A DNA stretch of 64,000 nucleotides, from positions 67,387,501 through 67,451,500 of the forward strand of contig CM042148.1 in NCBI GenBank assembly GCA_023376005.1, written 5' to 3'. Both the position numbers and the translations under genes were made by a program. The notes beneath the pieces were generated by a model. The model saw only the letters and a list, made by a program, of their open reading frames with translations, had not been told where the DNA came from and did no database searches. Below are positions 44,283-56,480 of this stretch, piece by piece. This stretch comes from Doryteuthis pealeii (Eukaryota; Mollusca; Cephalopoda; Myopsida; Loliginidae). Numbering within the stretch: the stretch's first letter is position 1; the number at the start of each line of letters is the position of its first letter.

Positions 44283-45183
44283 GTTTGTAACCTTTTTTTT
44301 TTTTCTTTCTTTTAATGTATTTTCTATATAATGTTAAACAAATACTGAAACAAATAGAAACACACACACACCCATAAATAAACAAACAGACCACTAATAA
44401 CAAAAAAAAAGGGGGTAGGCCAAATCTGGAATGATAATCAGATAAGACGGTCCTGTTAATAAACAAAAAAGTTTATGCTTAGAGGGTGAGCCAGACCTGG
44501 AATGATAATCAGACACTGTTGAACAGGCACACACACACATATGCACACATAAACAAACACCCGCCCACACACACACACAAATAAATACCTACAATTTTGT
44601 GTAAAATTTATATGTAAAATATTCAAAATAATTATTAATAATTAATAGATGCACGCAACATTTTATTTGAGGTGGACAGAATTTTGTCAAATTGTTTTAT
44701 TTTTTTGAATCCTTTAATAAATTTGATGATTTTACTTACTTTTGATACAAACCCCCTGATATTGAATTTTTAACTCTCTTCGGCAATATCTTTCCAAAAT
44801 TAACTTTTACATCACCTGGAGGGATTTTCCTTTTTTTTTGCTAGTGATAATAATGTATTTTTTGTATTGATTTGTTAATATCATTGTATTTATTATCTCT
44901 ATTTTTATCATTACATGATAATTATGCCAAATTGCTACTAGAAATCTTTTGAAAAAAAATTGTAAAGTAACATTAATTATGAAGCAAGTATTCTGTGTAT
45001 AATAAATACCAAAGGAGGATTAAATATTATTCTTGTTTTTTTTTTGTTTTTTTTTTTGCTTAATTTAGGATGTGCTTATTGGAAAATATATTTTCATTAA
45101 TCATCAAAAGCATTTTAATTATATGAAAGAAATTGTTCAATAAATAGTTTGATATTACTATTCTAATATAAGTAAGAGTAAAG
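44283..45183. other. Intron 6, first part
   Basis: CA-rich stretches (44357-44372, 44528-44578) and an imperfect repeat of GGAATGATAATCAGA (44429, 44501). No gene recognised. Confidence 0.5.
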
Positions 45184-45425
45184 TCAACGAGACAGCCTAA
45201 AGTCAGTATCAGCCAGACAGTGAGGGAGTCTATCCCCTTTTCAATAGTGCTAGACCAAGGAGATTGTTTTGGCATCTAAGGTGGAGCGCCACACTTACCA
45301 TCAGCTCCTCACTTTACCGCACAGATCCTGTGCTACTCATACGCTGAGTTGGCGAGGGCCGATATCAAACCAGGAACCTTGTGGTTCCTAGACGAATGCT
45401 CTACCGACTGAGCTAAGCCGGCCCT
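45184..45425 (-). mobile_element. SINE family A, reverse, full length
   Basis: Starts GTCAACGAGACAGCC and ends GAGCTAAGCCGGCC. Box sequences are well kept. It lies 190 bp before exon 7. Confidence 0.88.
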
Positions 45426-45612
45426 TAATGTTATCAAATTAGTGGGTGTAAAGAGAAGTATTTGTTTCAGGTTTTTATAAACCATTAAAGTGTAACTAGA
45501 TTATATTGAAATTATGTCTATCTGAATAAATCTTGTTTGAAATCATTTTGTTGTCCTTTAACTTTGCTTTTAAAGTTGACTTGATAGTGTTTTTAATTTA
45601 CTCATATTCTAG

Positions 45613-45814
45613 GAATTACAGTAGATGCTGTTGACAAAGGTGTAAATGGCTGTGTTGTTAAATCTATATCACCAACTGGTGCTATTGGAAGAGATGGGAG
45701 GATTGCTGTTGGAGATTATATAGTATCAATTAACAATGAAACTATGCGGAGAATTACAAATGCTCAGTCACGAGCAATCCTACGACGGGCCTCATTACTT
45801 GGAATTGACATCAA
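45613..45814 (+). CDS. MPDZ: MPDZ-like exon 7: PDZ6 core
   Basis: 202 nt, begins with two bases of Gly and ends with two bases of the next codon. Donor GTAAGT. Reads ITVDAVDKGVNGCVVKSISP, GRDGRIAVGDYIVSINNETM, then TNAQSRAILRRASLLGIDI. The combination LGIT, NAQxRAxLRR and LxGxDI is characteristic of MPDZ PDZ6 and is the main reason to call this MPDZ rather than PATJ. alphaB1 is Asn, as in the vertebrate domain. Confidence 0.92.
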
Positions 45815-45890
45815 GTAAGTAAAATCTTTTCCTATTTTCTTTTTTTTTTTTTTTGGAAATAATAAAATTCAAAACTAAAAAAAAAAAAAA

Positions 45891-46267
45891 ATGGTGCCGT
45901 TATAGTATGTGGCCTACCTCTTTGATTCTGTTATAGTATGTGGCCTATCCGGTTTGAATGTGTCCTACCTCAGTAAGAGTATATTTATAGATATAAGTAG
46001 TAGGCAATTTATTGAAATCAATTATTTTCCCCATATATTGAATTTCAAGAAATGTAATTCAGTCATAAGCTGTATATAGTAATTAAGAATAATTAAAAAA
46101 GAATTTATCTATAATTTACATGAATCAGAGATCTAATTAATTCTAAAATATTCTAAAATAGGGTTAGGTTTAGCAGTTATTATTATAACTTTATAATATG
46201 CTTTTTATGGTAGGCCACATACTATAAGAGAAACATGATTTTGTAGGCCACATTTTATAATGGTACC
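45891..46267. mobile_element. Foldback element with repeated TATAGTATGTGGCCTA arms and telomere-like core
   Basis: The left arm has two direct copies of TTATAGTATGTGGCCTA. The right arm has their reverse complements. The outer ends are GGTGCCGTTATAG and CTATAATGGTACC-like. The middle contains TAGGGTTAGGTTTAG (46161-46175). Confidence 0.7.
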
Positions 46268-46990
46268 AAAAAAAATTCTGCTAGAAAATTTTCAGTATTT
46301 AATAAATTTAACATAGATTATTTAGTTTATATTATAGCATGATTGCATAATTCAATTTTTATTAAAACTGAAGTTTAAAGACCATAGCAGCAGAAAGTAG
46401 ATTTTAATCTATAATTGAAATTTTAAAAATTAGCTAAAATAAAGATACTACTGGCTGACTCTATTTTGTATTATATGTTCAATTACAATGTATTTTGTCA
46501 CTCTAAACTAAAACCTTTTTCTGTCTAATATAGGATTTTAAAAAAATGAAATTAGCATTACATTACAAAACTAGTTTTGAATCAGAAAAAAAATTCAACT
46601 ATATATTTTCACTCCTCAAAATGACTAATAAATAACAGGAAATTTAACCGATATAAACAGCAATACATTTTATTTTCAGATAGCTGTAGTAAAATGCACC
46701 TATTTGATTTTTATTACTGTTGCTTACCAAGCAGCAGCATTTAAAATGTATTGCCCTAAATGTCTAGAAATCCTTGCCACTGATGACTGGTATAAGCATC
46801 ACAGGTGTTTATAAAAAGCATATGACTATTTCTTTCTGTTATCTAAATGCTTCTTTCAAAATGGTCCACTTATTTTTATTTCAACAGTTTACTTGAGGGA
46901 TTATATAAAATCATTTTTGAAAATTAATTTGTATACAAATTTTTATTTTTGACACATTCATTTATCTTATAATAGTTGATATTTTCCCCT

Positions 46991-47038
<48 letters not shown>

Positions 47039-47225
47039 TTAAAACTCAAATTGAATTCAAATTGTAGAAAAAAATTAAATTTGCATTATCTATTTTTATT
47101 TAGATTATTACTTTAAAAATAATTTTTGTAACCTCTTATTTCAAGTCAAAGTTTAATGATATTAAATTAATTTGGCTATGTTTGCCAAAATGTCAACTTT
47201 AAGCTAATATTGAATATAAGATTTT
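46268..47225. other. Intron 7, AT-rich with long poly(T)
   Basis: Poly(T) at about 46990-47026 directly followed by poly(A). Nothing else recognised. Confidence 0.6.
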
Positions 47226-47226
47226 T

Positions 47227-47522
47227 GGTTATTTCCTAGTTGAGTAACATGATATTACAGGGTGACCCAGAAAAAAACAGCATCCAAATTATTTATTTTC
47301 CCATTAAACTAACCCTAAGCCCTAACCCTAACCGAGTAACATAATATTACAGGGTGACCCAGAAAAAACAGAACCCACAAATTTTGTAATAAAACTGTTA
47401 ATTTTAATTTTTTTTCCAACAAGGGTTTGGGTTTAGGGTTAGGTTAATAGGAAAATAAATAAATAAATGATTTGGGTTCTGTTTTTTCTGGGTCACTCCT
47501 GTTACTCAACTAGGAATAACCA
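47227..47522. mobile_element. hAT-type foldback MITE with telomere-like arms
   Basis: Outer ends GGTTATTTCCTAGTTGAGTAA and complement, near-duplicate flanks AGATTTTT/AGTTTTTT (8 bp). It shares the first 12 bp of its end with the 14915-15126 element. The arms include CCCTAAGCCCTAACCCTAACC (left) and GGGTTTAGGGTTAGG (right). About 45 bp of the left arm is duplicated in direct orientation (47327-47370). Confidence 0.8.
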
Positions 47523-47583
47523 GTTTTTTTTTTTTTTTTTTATTGAAAAAGTAAAACCAAATTGTCTTATTTTTCTTTTGTAG

Positions 47584-47685
47584 TGTTACTTACATCACAA
47601 GTAGTGATGCTTCAACCTTTAAAGAAACTGCTGGCAGCCGCTCACAAGAATTTAGCCCAACACATTCTGCAATGCCTTCACCTAA
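47584..47685 (+). CDS. MPDZ: MPDZ-like exon 8: end of PDZ6 and linker
   Basis: 102 nt, phase 2 in and phase 2 out, acceptor TTTTCTTTTGTAG, donor GTAAGT. VTYITSS supplies beta6 of PDZ6 (ITYVPAE in vertebrates). The rest (SQEFSPTHSAMPSPK-like) is polar linker. It begins 61 bp after the foldback MITE. Confidence 0.88.
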
Positions 47686-47943
47686 GTAAGTTCAATATTT
47701 TTTTCATTTTCTTCATCTTTAATTTATTTTCATTGATATTTTCTTTGTTTTATTAAATGCATTTTTTAAATAAATATATCATTTCTAAATCAAAATCTCT
47801 ATTTTTGTGAATACCAATTAAAATTTATTCACTTTATTTTTTTGGCAAAATGGAAAATGTGATTTTTCTATGATCACATTTTTAAACAATTTTACTTGCA
47901 TGACCTTTTAAAATCAATTCTGTTTTAAACAGTAATAATTTTT

Positions 47944-48394
47944 GTTTAAATATTTTACTGTTTGTCACATGATGTAAACAGTCATGTGGTACATATATTT
48001 TAAAATGCTTATCGCCTGTTAAAATATGTTGTATAATCTAAACTAGTAATGTGATAAACAAATATTTTGTTCTCCTTTTTAGACAGAAATTATTTAAAAT
48101 ATATATAACCTGATTTAAATTAGTCAGGCAGGAAATTTGAAATGAGATATTTGATTTTGTGTCTGCATTTGGATACCAATTCTAATCATTTATTCAGCAA
48201 CTTATTTTGTTTAGTGAATCCTATTATACTCAATTTCTCCACTATTTTGACCGCTCATTGCATGCATGTTCTCTATGAATTTCTATCATATATATGAGAT
48301 TTTAGATACAAGTGGAGTAGAACGTCCCAGTATGCATTTTAAAATATACATGCTACATAACTGTTTATATTATGACAAACAGTAAAATGTTTAC
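47944..48394. mobile_element. Foldback element, ~450 bp, arms ~75 bp
   Basis: The left arm has ATTTTACTGTTTGTCACATG and TATTTTAAAATGC. The right arm is the reverse complement with several changes. The centre is unrelated AT-rich sequence. Confidence 0.65.
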
Positions 48395-50734
48395 TTCCTT
48401 ATTTACTCCATTCTGATGCCTACTTAAGAATTGTCATCCATGAAACTCTAGTAGTAGGGAAACTTTTTTATATTTGTGTGTGTGTGTGTGTGTGTGTTAT
48501 ATAGATCCACGGCAACTCAAGTAACCCAATTCTCTCACTGTTACTTGATTCAATATACTATTTTTTTGCCTTACCCTTCTCTTCTACTAACCCTCAACCA
48601 ATGATTACTTTTGTTTCTTCCTCCATTGTAAAAATGTCCTCAGGGATATTGATCTTGTTAGGAAAAAAATCAGAAATCATCAATAACTTAGAAATTGGTT
48701 GACTTTAAGACTTTTTAATATCATTTTTGAATTCCTTGGGCAAAAATGCTTTTATAAACCAATTTTTAGGTGTAGGGAAGCTCTAGAACTCATTTTACAG
48801 ACAAAAATAAGTTACAAAAAGTCGCCATTTTTCGCCACCCCTCCTGCCAAATTTGGAGAGCTAAAAATTGACATAACTCCGCTAAATTTTGGAATTGGAA
48901 GCTCAAATCTTGGGGATTGGCTAACTTTCTCATAATCCACACTTGGAGAAAATTTCAGAAAAATTGAAGGGGGGATGGGTGACATGGCCTGGATGATTTG
49001 ACATGGAATTACCCGTATGTCTCATAAATGTCTGCATGTAGTGTGTCCAGTGTATCTCAAATAACCTATTTCTGTAGGATAGATGTGGCATCTTAAATTA
49101 CACATTTCACATATCTATTATAGATTAGAGTAGTGCAAAACTTTTGTACTCTTGCCCATTCCAGATTTAATTCCTGGGGAATTAAGAATTCAATCAGTAA
49201 TTAGGATTGTTCAAAGATTTAACAATCATAGAAATGACTGGTTTCGTACAACTGCTACAACAAAAACATCAACAATGCTGCTTTCAAACGATGAATCTGA
49301 GGGCTGACATTATTACCACTGACTCAGGACACCCCCCCCCCAAGCAATATTTTCCTATATTATCTGTCTTTGTTATCATTTATGGATATGCAACCTCTGT
49401 CTGATCTTTATATATTTTTTGTTTTCTGATGTAAGCCTTCCAAATTTAGCCAGTTATACAAAGATTGAATTAGCAATGAAACGGGAAATAGGAAATATAT
49501 TTATTATCTAGCTATATCTCCTGCATTCTTCTCATATATCTTCACATTTTTCTAGCTTATGATTAAGATGAATTCCACAAAAGGAACTGTTAACTCAAAC
49601 ATGTGAACATCTTATTAATAATCTGACAAGATAACAATGTGAAGATGTTCAGCTCTTAATTCAGTTTACTTAAAAAACGTAAGATGATCATCTAAATTGA
49701 CCTTCTACTAACCCTCAACCAATGATGACTTTAAAATTTTTAAAAGTACTCTATTCAATGTTTCTCTCCATCATGAAATTTACTTCCTATCAGTAAGTAA
49801 GAATTTTAATGATAATTTTGCAACATTGTCTTGGAGTTAGTCTGAGCAAGAACCTGCTTTTGTATGGAGACATATTTTCATTTGAAATAACATCCACAAA
49901 CTATATTTTAAAGGTTTTTTGCCTTTCTAGTTTTTTTAAATAATTTTGCACTATGTTTTGTGGGTAATATTCATAATTGTGATGTCAAGTACTTTTGGTT
50001 GATTGATCAGCCATATTTAATCACCAATATTGTATCCAAGTTTTTCCTCCTTTGAAAGACTCCTGTTTGGTGAAATTGCACACAATTTGTATATCATCCA
50101 TACAACTATTATCTTGTCACTTATCTGTTAAAAGCTTGGTCTATACCCACACTGACTGTATAGGTCCTATCAACAGATCCTTGTTGACAACACTTGTATT
50201 ATATATTATGATGGTTGTGCCAAGTAACACCAAATATTGCATATGTGTATTCTACTATACACACACTATGAAACAAAATAGATATAAAAACAGATTAAAA
50301 CATGCCCACTGATTTTTCAGCACATTATTGATAAACTGTATATTTTCAACTTTGTTTAATGTACCTTTGAAATATTTTTCTATAGTGCTAACGTCCCTTC
50401 AAATGATTTCCAAAATAATATACTCTGCTTTTAATAAACTAAGAAAACTGGTCTATAATACATTAGTCAAACTTTTGATATCTAATCGGGAGAAATTAAT
50501 TTTAAAATGAACTAAGAAATGTTGAGTTCGTTTTCAGCTTTCTATAAAATGTAAGGGTCTATTTTTAAGTTTCTTATACAAAGCTATAAGTAGAAAATAC
50601 AAATTGAATAAAATCTGTGCAATAGTTAAAACATCTTGGACTTATCACAGTTGGAAGTTGGCGATATCTTAGGTTATGTTTAATTTACTGTGCATGGTGT
50701 GCTCAATATTTTTGTTTTCTTTGTGCTTTCTTAG
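48395..50734. other. Intron 8, middle part
   Basis: (TG)n at 48476-48497. A 25-bp phrase TCTACTAACCCTCAACCAAT recurs at about 48578 and 49707, so an unrecognised dispersed repeat is likely. The stretch 48700-49010 is GC-richer but shows no domain I know. Confidence 0.45.
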
Positions 50735-50755
50735 GATTTTTCCAAAACATTTCCG
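50735..50755 (+). other. Candidate 21-nt microexon of the MPDZ-like gene
   Basis: GATTTTTCCAAAACATTTCCG lies between a long pyrimidine tract ending CTTTCTTAG and a strong donor GTAAGTTAT. Its length keeps the phase-2 frame between exons 8 and 9 and would insert seven residues (in the K-IFPKHF-R context) without a stop. No homology evidence; support is signal strength and frame only. Confidence 0.45.
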
Positions 50756-51435
50756 GTAAGTTATTTGACTGAAATTATCCATTCTTATTTTTCCAATAGT
50801 GAACATGTACTGCACAATTCAACAAGTATTTTTTCAGATATTGTTATGTAAAATTACCAATTGTATTACCTTTTCTATGGTCATTTATCCGAAAAAAGCA
50901 TTTTTGGTCTGTTTTGATATCACCTTGAAGTGTTTGATTCATTTTTCTCTCCCTCCACACACACAGTACTTATTTCAGTGCTTTTGTCTCCAGTCTTAAA
51001 AGCTTTGTGGATTGTTTAAAAGAATGGCTTTTATCACATCACTATTGTAAATAGTTTTTTTTCCCCTGTTATGCAATCAAGCATGATTGCTAATAACAAT
51101 TTTCATCATATACCTATATCCTGGCTATACTCCTAATATAACTTAAAATTCAAGCACATTCCAAATTTCACTATTAAATCCTTTAAATATTGCACTAACA
51201 GTTACATTGACTTTGTGCTACAACCTTATTCCTAATAATATAGCATCTTTTTCTTTCTGTTATGTTTTATAATACTTTTAAAAAAATGACAATCCAATTT
51301 TTTCATTTATTGATTATTAAAGAAATAAAAAGGAGAAACTAAATACTTTATGTTGTTCTACGAGAGCCAAATTACTTTTTGAGATTGTGTTACACTACTA
51401 GTTTTGTTATTCCTCATTTATGAATTAGTATATTT
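50756..51435. other. Intron 8, nothing recognised
   Basis: AT-rich, no repeat family found. Confidence 0.5.
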
Positions 51436-51790
51436 GATAATGAAATTTATTGTGTACAAGTACTCAGGTGCACCACAACTCATCAAAGTCTCATGTCAAG
51501 TACACAGAATAATGTATTGGTGTCAGGAACATGAACAGTTTACAGTAGTAATATGCATGTATGTGTGCGCGTGTGTGCATATGTATGTGGAGAGTGGCAT
51601 CAGGTATAGTGTTGGCGGACTACAGGAAGCATGGAGGCTTTGAAAGACTCGGTGCTTCGACAGCCTACAACAGACATGGGCAGTTTATTCCATGTCTCCG
51701 CAACTCTGAGTGTGAAAAAATGTTTCCGAAAGTCACGTGACTTTGTAGGCATGCCCACGTGTGTTAGAAAGATGGAGATCAAAAAGGTAT
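51436..51790 (-). pseudogene. CR1/L2-like LINE 3' end, reverse, longest open C-terminus
   Basis: A minus-strand frame from 51782 reads DFRKHFFTLRVAETWNKLPM, then VVGCRSTESFKASMLPVV and RQHYT and stop. The reverse 3' UTR and the TAATGAAATTTATT-type tail are at 51436-51460. No stop within the last 60 codons suggests a fairly young 5'-truncated insertion. Confidence 0.8.
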
Positions 51791-51863
51791 TCTTGATGGA
51801 ACAACATTTATTAAGTGATTTCTAAAACTTAGAAAATTTTCAGTAATTATTTATTTATGTGTA

Positions 51864-51866
<3 letters not shown>

Positions 51867-51926
<60 letters not shown>

Positions 51927-52025
51927 GGTAGCAAAGACATAAATTCAATGTCGCTTTGGTAACTGTCAGTTTCTCACATGTGATTTTTAAATATTTATTA
52001 TTTATATATATATATATATATATCG
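51867..52025. repeat. (TA)n tracts
   Basis: Long (TA)n at 51867-51921 and a shorter one at 52003-52024. Source of the Tyr-Ile open frame on the minus strand. Confidence 0.95.
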
Positions 52026-52168
52026 CAGTTACCATTAAAACCACCAAGCAAATAAGTATAAAATCTTATTTACTTCTGGATTTTTTCCTAAAACCGATTA
52101 AAAAGTGCTCAATATAAAGAGCTAAATAGACGATTAAAATCAAATGGTTTAAAAATTACTGACTTAAG

Positions 52169-52226
52169 TTTCTCACAGTAGTGCAAATCTTCAGGGTATC
52201 CTGAAGATTCGCACTACTGCGAGAAA
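52169..52226. repeat. Compact 27-bp hairpin, 4-nt loop
   Basis: TTTCTCACAGTAGTGCAAAT plus CTTCAGG is followed after GTAT by its complement with only two differences. On the minus strand both differences become G-U pairs, so a minus transcript would fold completely. It could be a MITE relic or a precursor-like hairpin. Confidence 0.75.
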
Positions 52227-55194
52227 TAGGTAAATTATAAGCTAGAATATACTTAATGAAAACTAGGTTGTTTATAGTAAGTTTATATCTTTTAATAGAT
52301 TTAGAAATTAATATAGTTCATTTAAAATCTAAAATATAATATATGATCTTGTGGAATTATTAAGGCAAAAATATTGGGTTTTTTTTAAATGTGCTGTGGA
52401 GTAATTTCTCTGATTGCTGGTATTCTTTGTGATTTTTTTAAATTATGTTTATTTCAGTTTGTTGTTTTATTGGTTCATGTAGAATGATAAACCTCAAGCA
52501 CCTGATACTGTTACTCATTGTCACTTCAGATTACTTTTTATATACCAACTATATTATATAATATGTACTGCCAATTTGTGTGCTCATTTTCTTTTTAAAA
52601 ACAAATTAAAATTAATTAGATCAATTATTTAAGGTCATTTTTTTTAGTCAAAAAGTAGTAACATAATATTACATATGTAATTTATTTTTAATACATTTTA
52701 AACAATTAAATTATGCTAAAAATTTAACCAACATGGATGCTTTGTGTGAAGTAGTTACGGACTAAAAATCCCACATTATTTAAGATTTTAAGACTTGTAA
52801 CAATTTCTTCTTAGAAATCAATTACAAAAAACATTAAATTCACTATGTACAGAAAAATGACTAGCTTTTTGATATTAGTTTAAATGAAATATCTTTTCTT
52901 TTTCTTTCTTTTTTTTTTTTTGTTCAAAACACGCAGTAAACTAAAGAGTTAAAAAAAATCTGGTGTTTTTATTTCCAAAAAGTCAGTGTGAAATATATTA
53001 AAAAAAAATGTGGAGGCTCAGTTGATAAAAAAAAAAATACCAAAAATCAGGAATTATCTGATTTTAATAAAATTTGCAGCGTTGACTTATTATTCAACAA
53101 ATTCTTTTTTTCAAATTACAGTCGTTTCAATCAAACTGATTCAATGGAAATAAATCGAAATTCTTTAAAATAAATATTACTTTTAGTCATCCATAGAAGC
53201 ATCTAGAATAACAATTTATATACTTAATAGATAAAATTCATTTAAAATATGAAACACCTAATTTTAAGTTTTAAATTTCATATTTTTAGATTCTAAAAAC
53301 AAATATTTATTTAATAACAAGCCTACTTTAGTATTGTTATCTAATAATTTTTGGCAAAAACTCAATTTAAAAGTTAGACAGAACAAATATCTATGTATAA
53401 TTTTTTCCACTGATAATCTAAAACACAATTATATCCATAAGCAACAGAGTAAAAAAAAATGTTTTTAATCTCCCTCAAAAAAATTTTTTTTTTTTTTAAA
53501 TTTTTGAGGGAGATTAAATTTTAGAATTTAATTTTAAAATTTTTGGTATTTATTTTCAACCAGAGGCATTCATTTATTAATTTTTTTTTTTTCTTCTATT
53601 CACACCTTCGGTCTTTTGTGTTTTTATTCATACTGTAATTAGTTTCAAAAGTATATAACCCCACTGAAAATAAGGGGGAGGGGGGTTAAAATTAAGTGAC
53701 CTGAAAAAAATCAGAAAGTTTTCAAATAAAATAAGTGATGCATTATAAAACTCATTCAATTATAAATCAACACTGAAACTTTCATTAAAATCAAATAATT
53801 CCCTGATTTTTGGTAATTTTTTTTTCAATGTGCGCTGGGGGAGTAAATTTATTTTGTAAAATACGTCTGTGAATTCAAAATTGGCAGTACCTATTATATA
53901 ACATTCAAAAGATTTTACACAAGAAACTGTTTGAAAATATAAAGTCTGGGATATGGGAATTTATATATAGTTATATTTATTTGAACATTTTTAATTCGAT
54001 GGAAACCCTGGTTGTACTAATATTTGAAAATTTGTATACAAAATTTATCTTGCAAAAAATATTAAATCTAAAACAGTTTTTTTTAAGATGAGTTTTTGGT
54101 TTAATTTGTGATTATAAATGTCAAAATTGATTGTACAAATATCATGTCATGTTAACTCTTTTATTATGCTTTGTGAATTGTAAAATAACTGCATTGTTTT
54201 GTTTATGATTTGTATTTTTCTTTGCTTGATGTTTTAACATTTTTTAAGAATTGCCATTGTTGAAAGGAGGTGACATAATTAACATGGAATTCCTAATTTC
54301 TTTTTTTCAACAGCAACTATTTTAATAAGCTCCATATATCATATAAGCTAAAATATCTCTAAGGCAACATTTTCCAAATTGATTACCTATAATGTGAAAA
54401 ACATCAAAATATCAATTGTTTTATACTTGCTTTTTTGTATGGGTGCTGGTCGGTCAGTAGCATAAATGAATCTTACAATCTGAATATGTAAATTCCTATG
54501 TTAGTAAAATCTATATTTGAGAAATTACAATGTAATTGTAACTTTTTTTATCAACAAGGTGGGCAATTTTGTAAATAATACAGAAAATGTATTTGTTTTC
54601 TATAAAAATTATGATTCTGGATTATTTTAGTATTAGTGCTTAAGCTGTTGCCTGAAATATAAAGGTATCAAAGTTTTTTTTTTTTTTTTTCCCTTTTCCT
54701 TTGAAATATTATTTTTCTATTATTAAAGACATTTATGCTTTTTATATCGAGTCTTTACCAGAATACTTTTAGGTGTTTACTTTCTCTAAGTGAATATATG
54801 ATTATTTTAGATATCTTGTATCTTGTAAATTCAATGAGTGTTGAAAATATCCTTTTTCACTTTTGATGTTTTCATAAGTTGGCATGAGTTTGTAATATTT
54901 GCAAAGTTTCTTTTGTTTAGAAAAAAAAAAAAACGGTTTCTGGTTTAACTTGTTCCTCCAATGATTTGTGATCTGTTAAAATATCTCTATGACAATTATT
55001 CATTCATAAAAATGATTTGATTTCATTATTTGTTGGTAAATAACTTAATTCTTCCATCAGTTTCATTCTGTTTTTAAGTTGGTTTTAATGCCATTAAGAG
55101 ATAAAATAGATTATTATAATAATACATTTAAGCATTAGATCCATAAATTGTTTCTAAAGATAAATAATTTGATTCTTTGAAACTTAAATGAAAA
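52227..55194. other. Intron 8, AT-rich, small palindrome
   Basis: 53468-53516 is a palindrome (AATCTCCCTCAAAAA and complement). No protein or SINE recognised in nearly 3 kb. Confidence 0.5.
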
Positions 55195-55628
55195 CTAGTA
55201 TTATTTGTATTATTCGGACTATTGTCCTTATCTTCATTATTATTTGTACAACGTGTACAACTACACATAGCCTAGTGGATAAAGGAGTTAGTTTAAGACA
55301 GTTCTAAGTGACAGTTATCTCTATACTGCAGGTTCAATCCTGGTCAGGGGCAGCAGTAACACAGAATAATAATTAACACAGCTTAACACCTGTACCCCAG
55401 CTATGGTTAGCGGAATGAGAACAGGATACCCCCAATGAACTGAATAAAGGGTTAGGTTCAAAGTTCCGTGATGGCTCCAGATTACGACAAGAAGTTTTCC
55501 GAATTTGAGAAGTTTCCCAAGTCCAAGAAGAAATTCCTGAAGAAGGCCAGAGGGCACATCAGCTGAAATGTTGTACAAATAACAATGAAGATGAGGACAA
55601 TAGTCCGAATAATACAAATAATACTAAT
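55195..55628 (+). mobile_element. SINE family E, full length, with inverted copy of its own 3' end
   Basis: tRNA-like head with ATAGCCTAGTGGATAAAG (A-box-like, about 55267) and CAGGTTCAATCCTGG (B-box-like, about 55328-55342). The body includes TAAAGGGTTAGGTTCAAAG and a 3-unit version of the 21-bp repeat (about 55490-55550). The tail is AATAGTCCGAATAATAC. At 55195-55252 the last 57 bp occur inverted, upstream of the head. Confidence 0.8.
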
Positions 55629-55899
55629 TATCAAGCCTCATCGCAAAAATTCAGAGAAATATTAAATGAAAACATCAGTTATAATTCCCTCCCTTTTGAA
55701 CTTCATCTGGAAATGTAGTCTATCTTGATATTTATTTCTCATTACTCACAAGGTTAGATTCATTTTCTCTAATTGTTTTAATAATTAAACAAGATTCAAA
55801 ACTTATAGTTTTCCTAAATTGTTGCTTTTTATTTGGTTTTTAGTACTTTCCAAAGACAAAGTAATATCCTTTTTGATTATTCTTTTCTTTTTTTACCAG
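55629..55899. other. Intron 8, 3' end
   Basis: AT-rich. The acceptor of exon 9 is TTTCTTTTTTTACCAG. Confidence 0.7.
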
Positions 55900-56171
55900 T
55901 TCTAACTTATCTCCAATACATCTCTATGGCGCTACAGATGGGCGTCACTCTGCACACACTTCCCCACTGCATAGTCCCCTCCATCTGGTCAAAGACAAAT
56001 CAGCAAGTGCCCCAGCATCACCGGCAGTAATGACAGGCAGTAAAGGCCAAGGGCGTCAAATCACTCTGTCATGTGATGGATCACCCGCTACTGGTGATCA
56101 TACTTGGGGACCGCCAAGAGTTGTAATATTGGAAAGAGAACCAGGGAAGAGCCTTGGAATCAGTATAGTTG
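55900..56171 (+). CDS. MPDZ: MPDZ-like exon 9: linker and start of PDZ7
   Basis: 272 nt, phase 2 in, ends after one base of a Gly codon, donor GTAAGT. About 60 residues of Ser/His/Pro linker (HSAHTSPLHSPLHLVKDKSA) precede WGPPRVVILEREPGKSLGIS and IVG, the first two strands of PDZ7 with binding loop SLGI. The W-x-P-R-x-V-x-L-x-R-E-P-x-K-S-L-G-I pattern is the hallmark of MPDZ PDZ7. Confidence 0.92.
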
Positions 56172-56242
56172 GTAAGTTTTAACACTTCTTTACAGATGAT
56201 TTTTTTTTTCTATTATTAAACTTGAATAGTTTTACAAGTTTT

Positions 56243-56480
56243 CCGGTTTAGCTCAGTCGGTAGTGTCTGGCTGGGAACCTTGAGGTTCCTGGTTTGATTC
56301 CGGCCCTCGCCAATTCAGCATATGAGTAGCACATGGATCTGTGCGGTAAAGTGAAAAGCTGATGGTAGGAGTGGCACTCCATCTCAGATGCTAATAAACA
56401 ATCTCCTTAGTCTCATCATCATCATTCATCATCATTGATGTCTGGCTGATACAAACTTTAGGCCATCCCGACAACTTTAC
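56243..56480 (+). mobile_element. SINE family A
   Basis: Head CCGGTTTAGCTCAGTCGG, B box GGTTTGATTCCGG. A few internal deletions and a (CAT)n growth near 56415-56440. Confidence 0.87.

Noticed and set aside
44050..44466. 138-codon minus-strand open frame over exon 6
   Set aside because: Shadow of the coding exon running into CA-rich intron; the plus frame has PDZ-gene context and splice sites.
48699..48935. 78-codon open frame in intron 8
   Set aside because: GC-richer block without a recognisable domain; likely an unclassified repeat.
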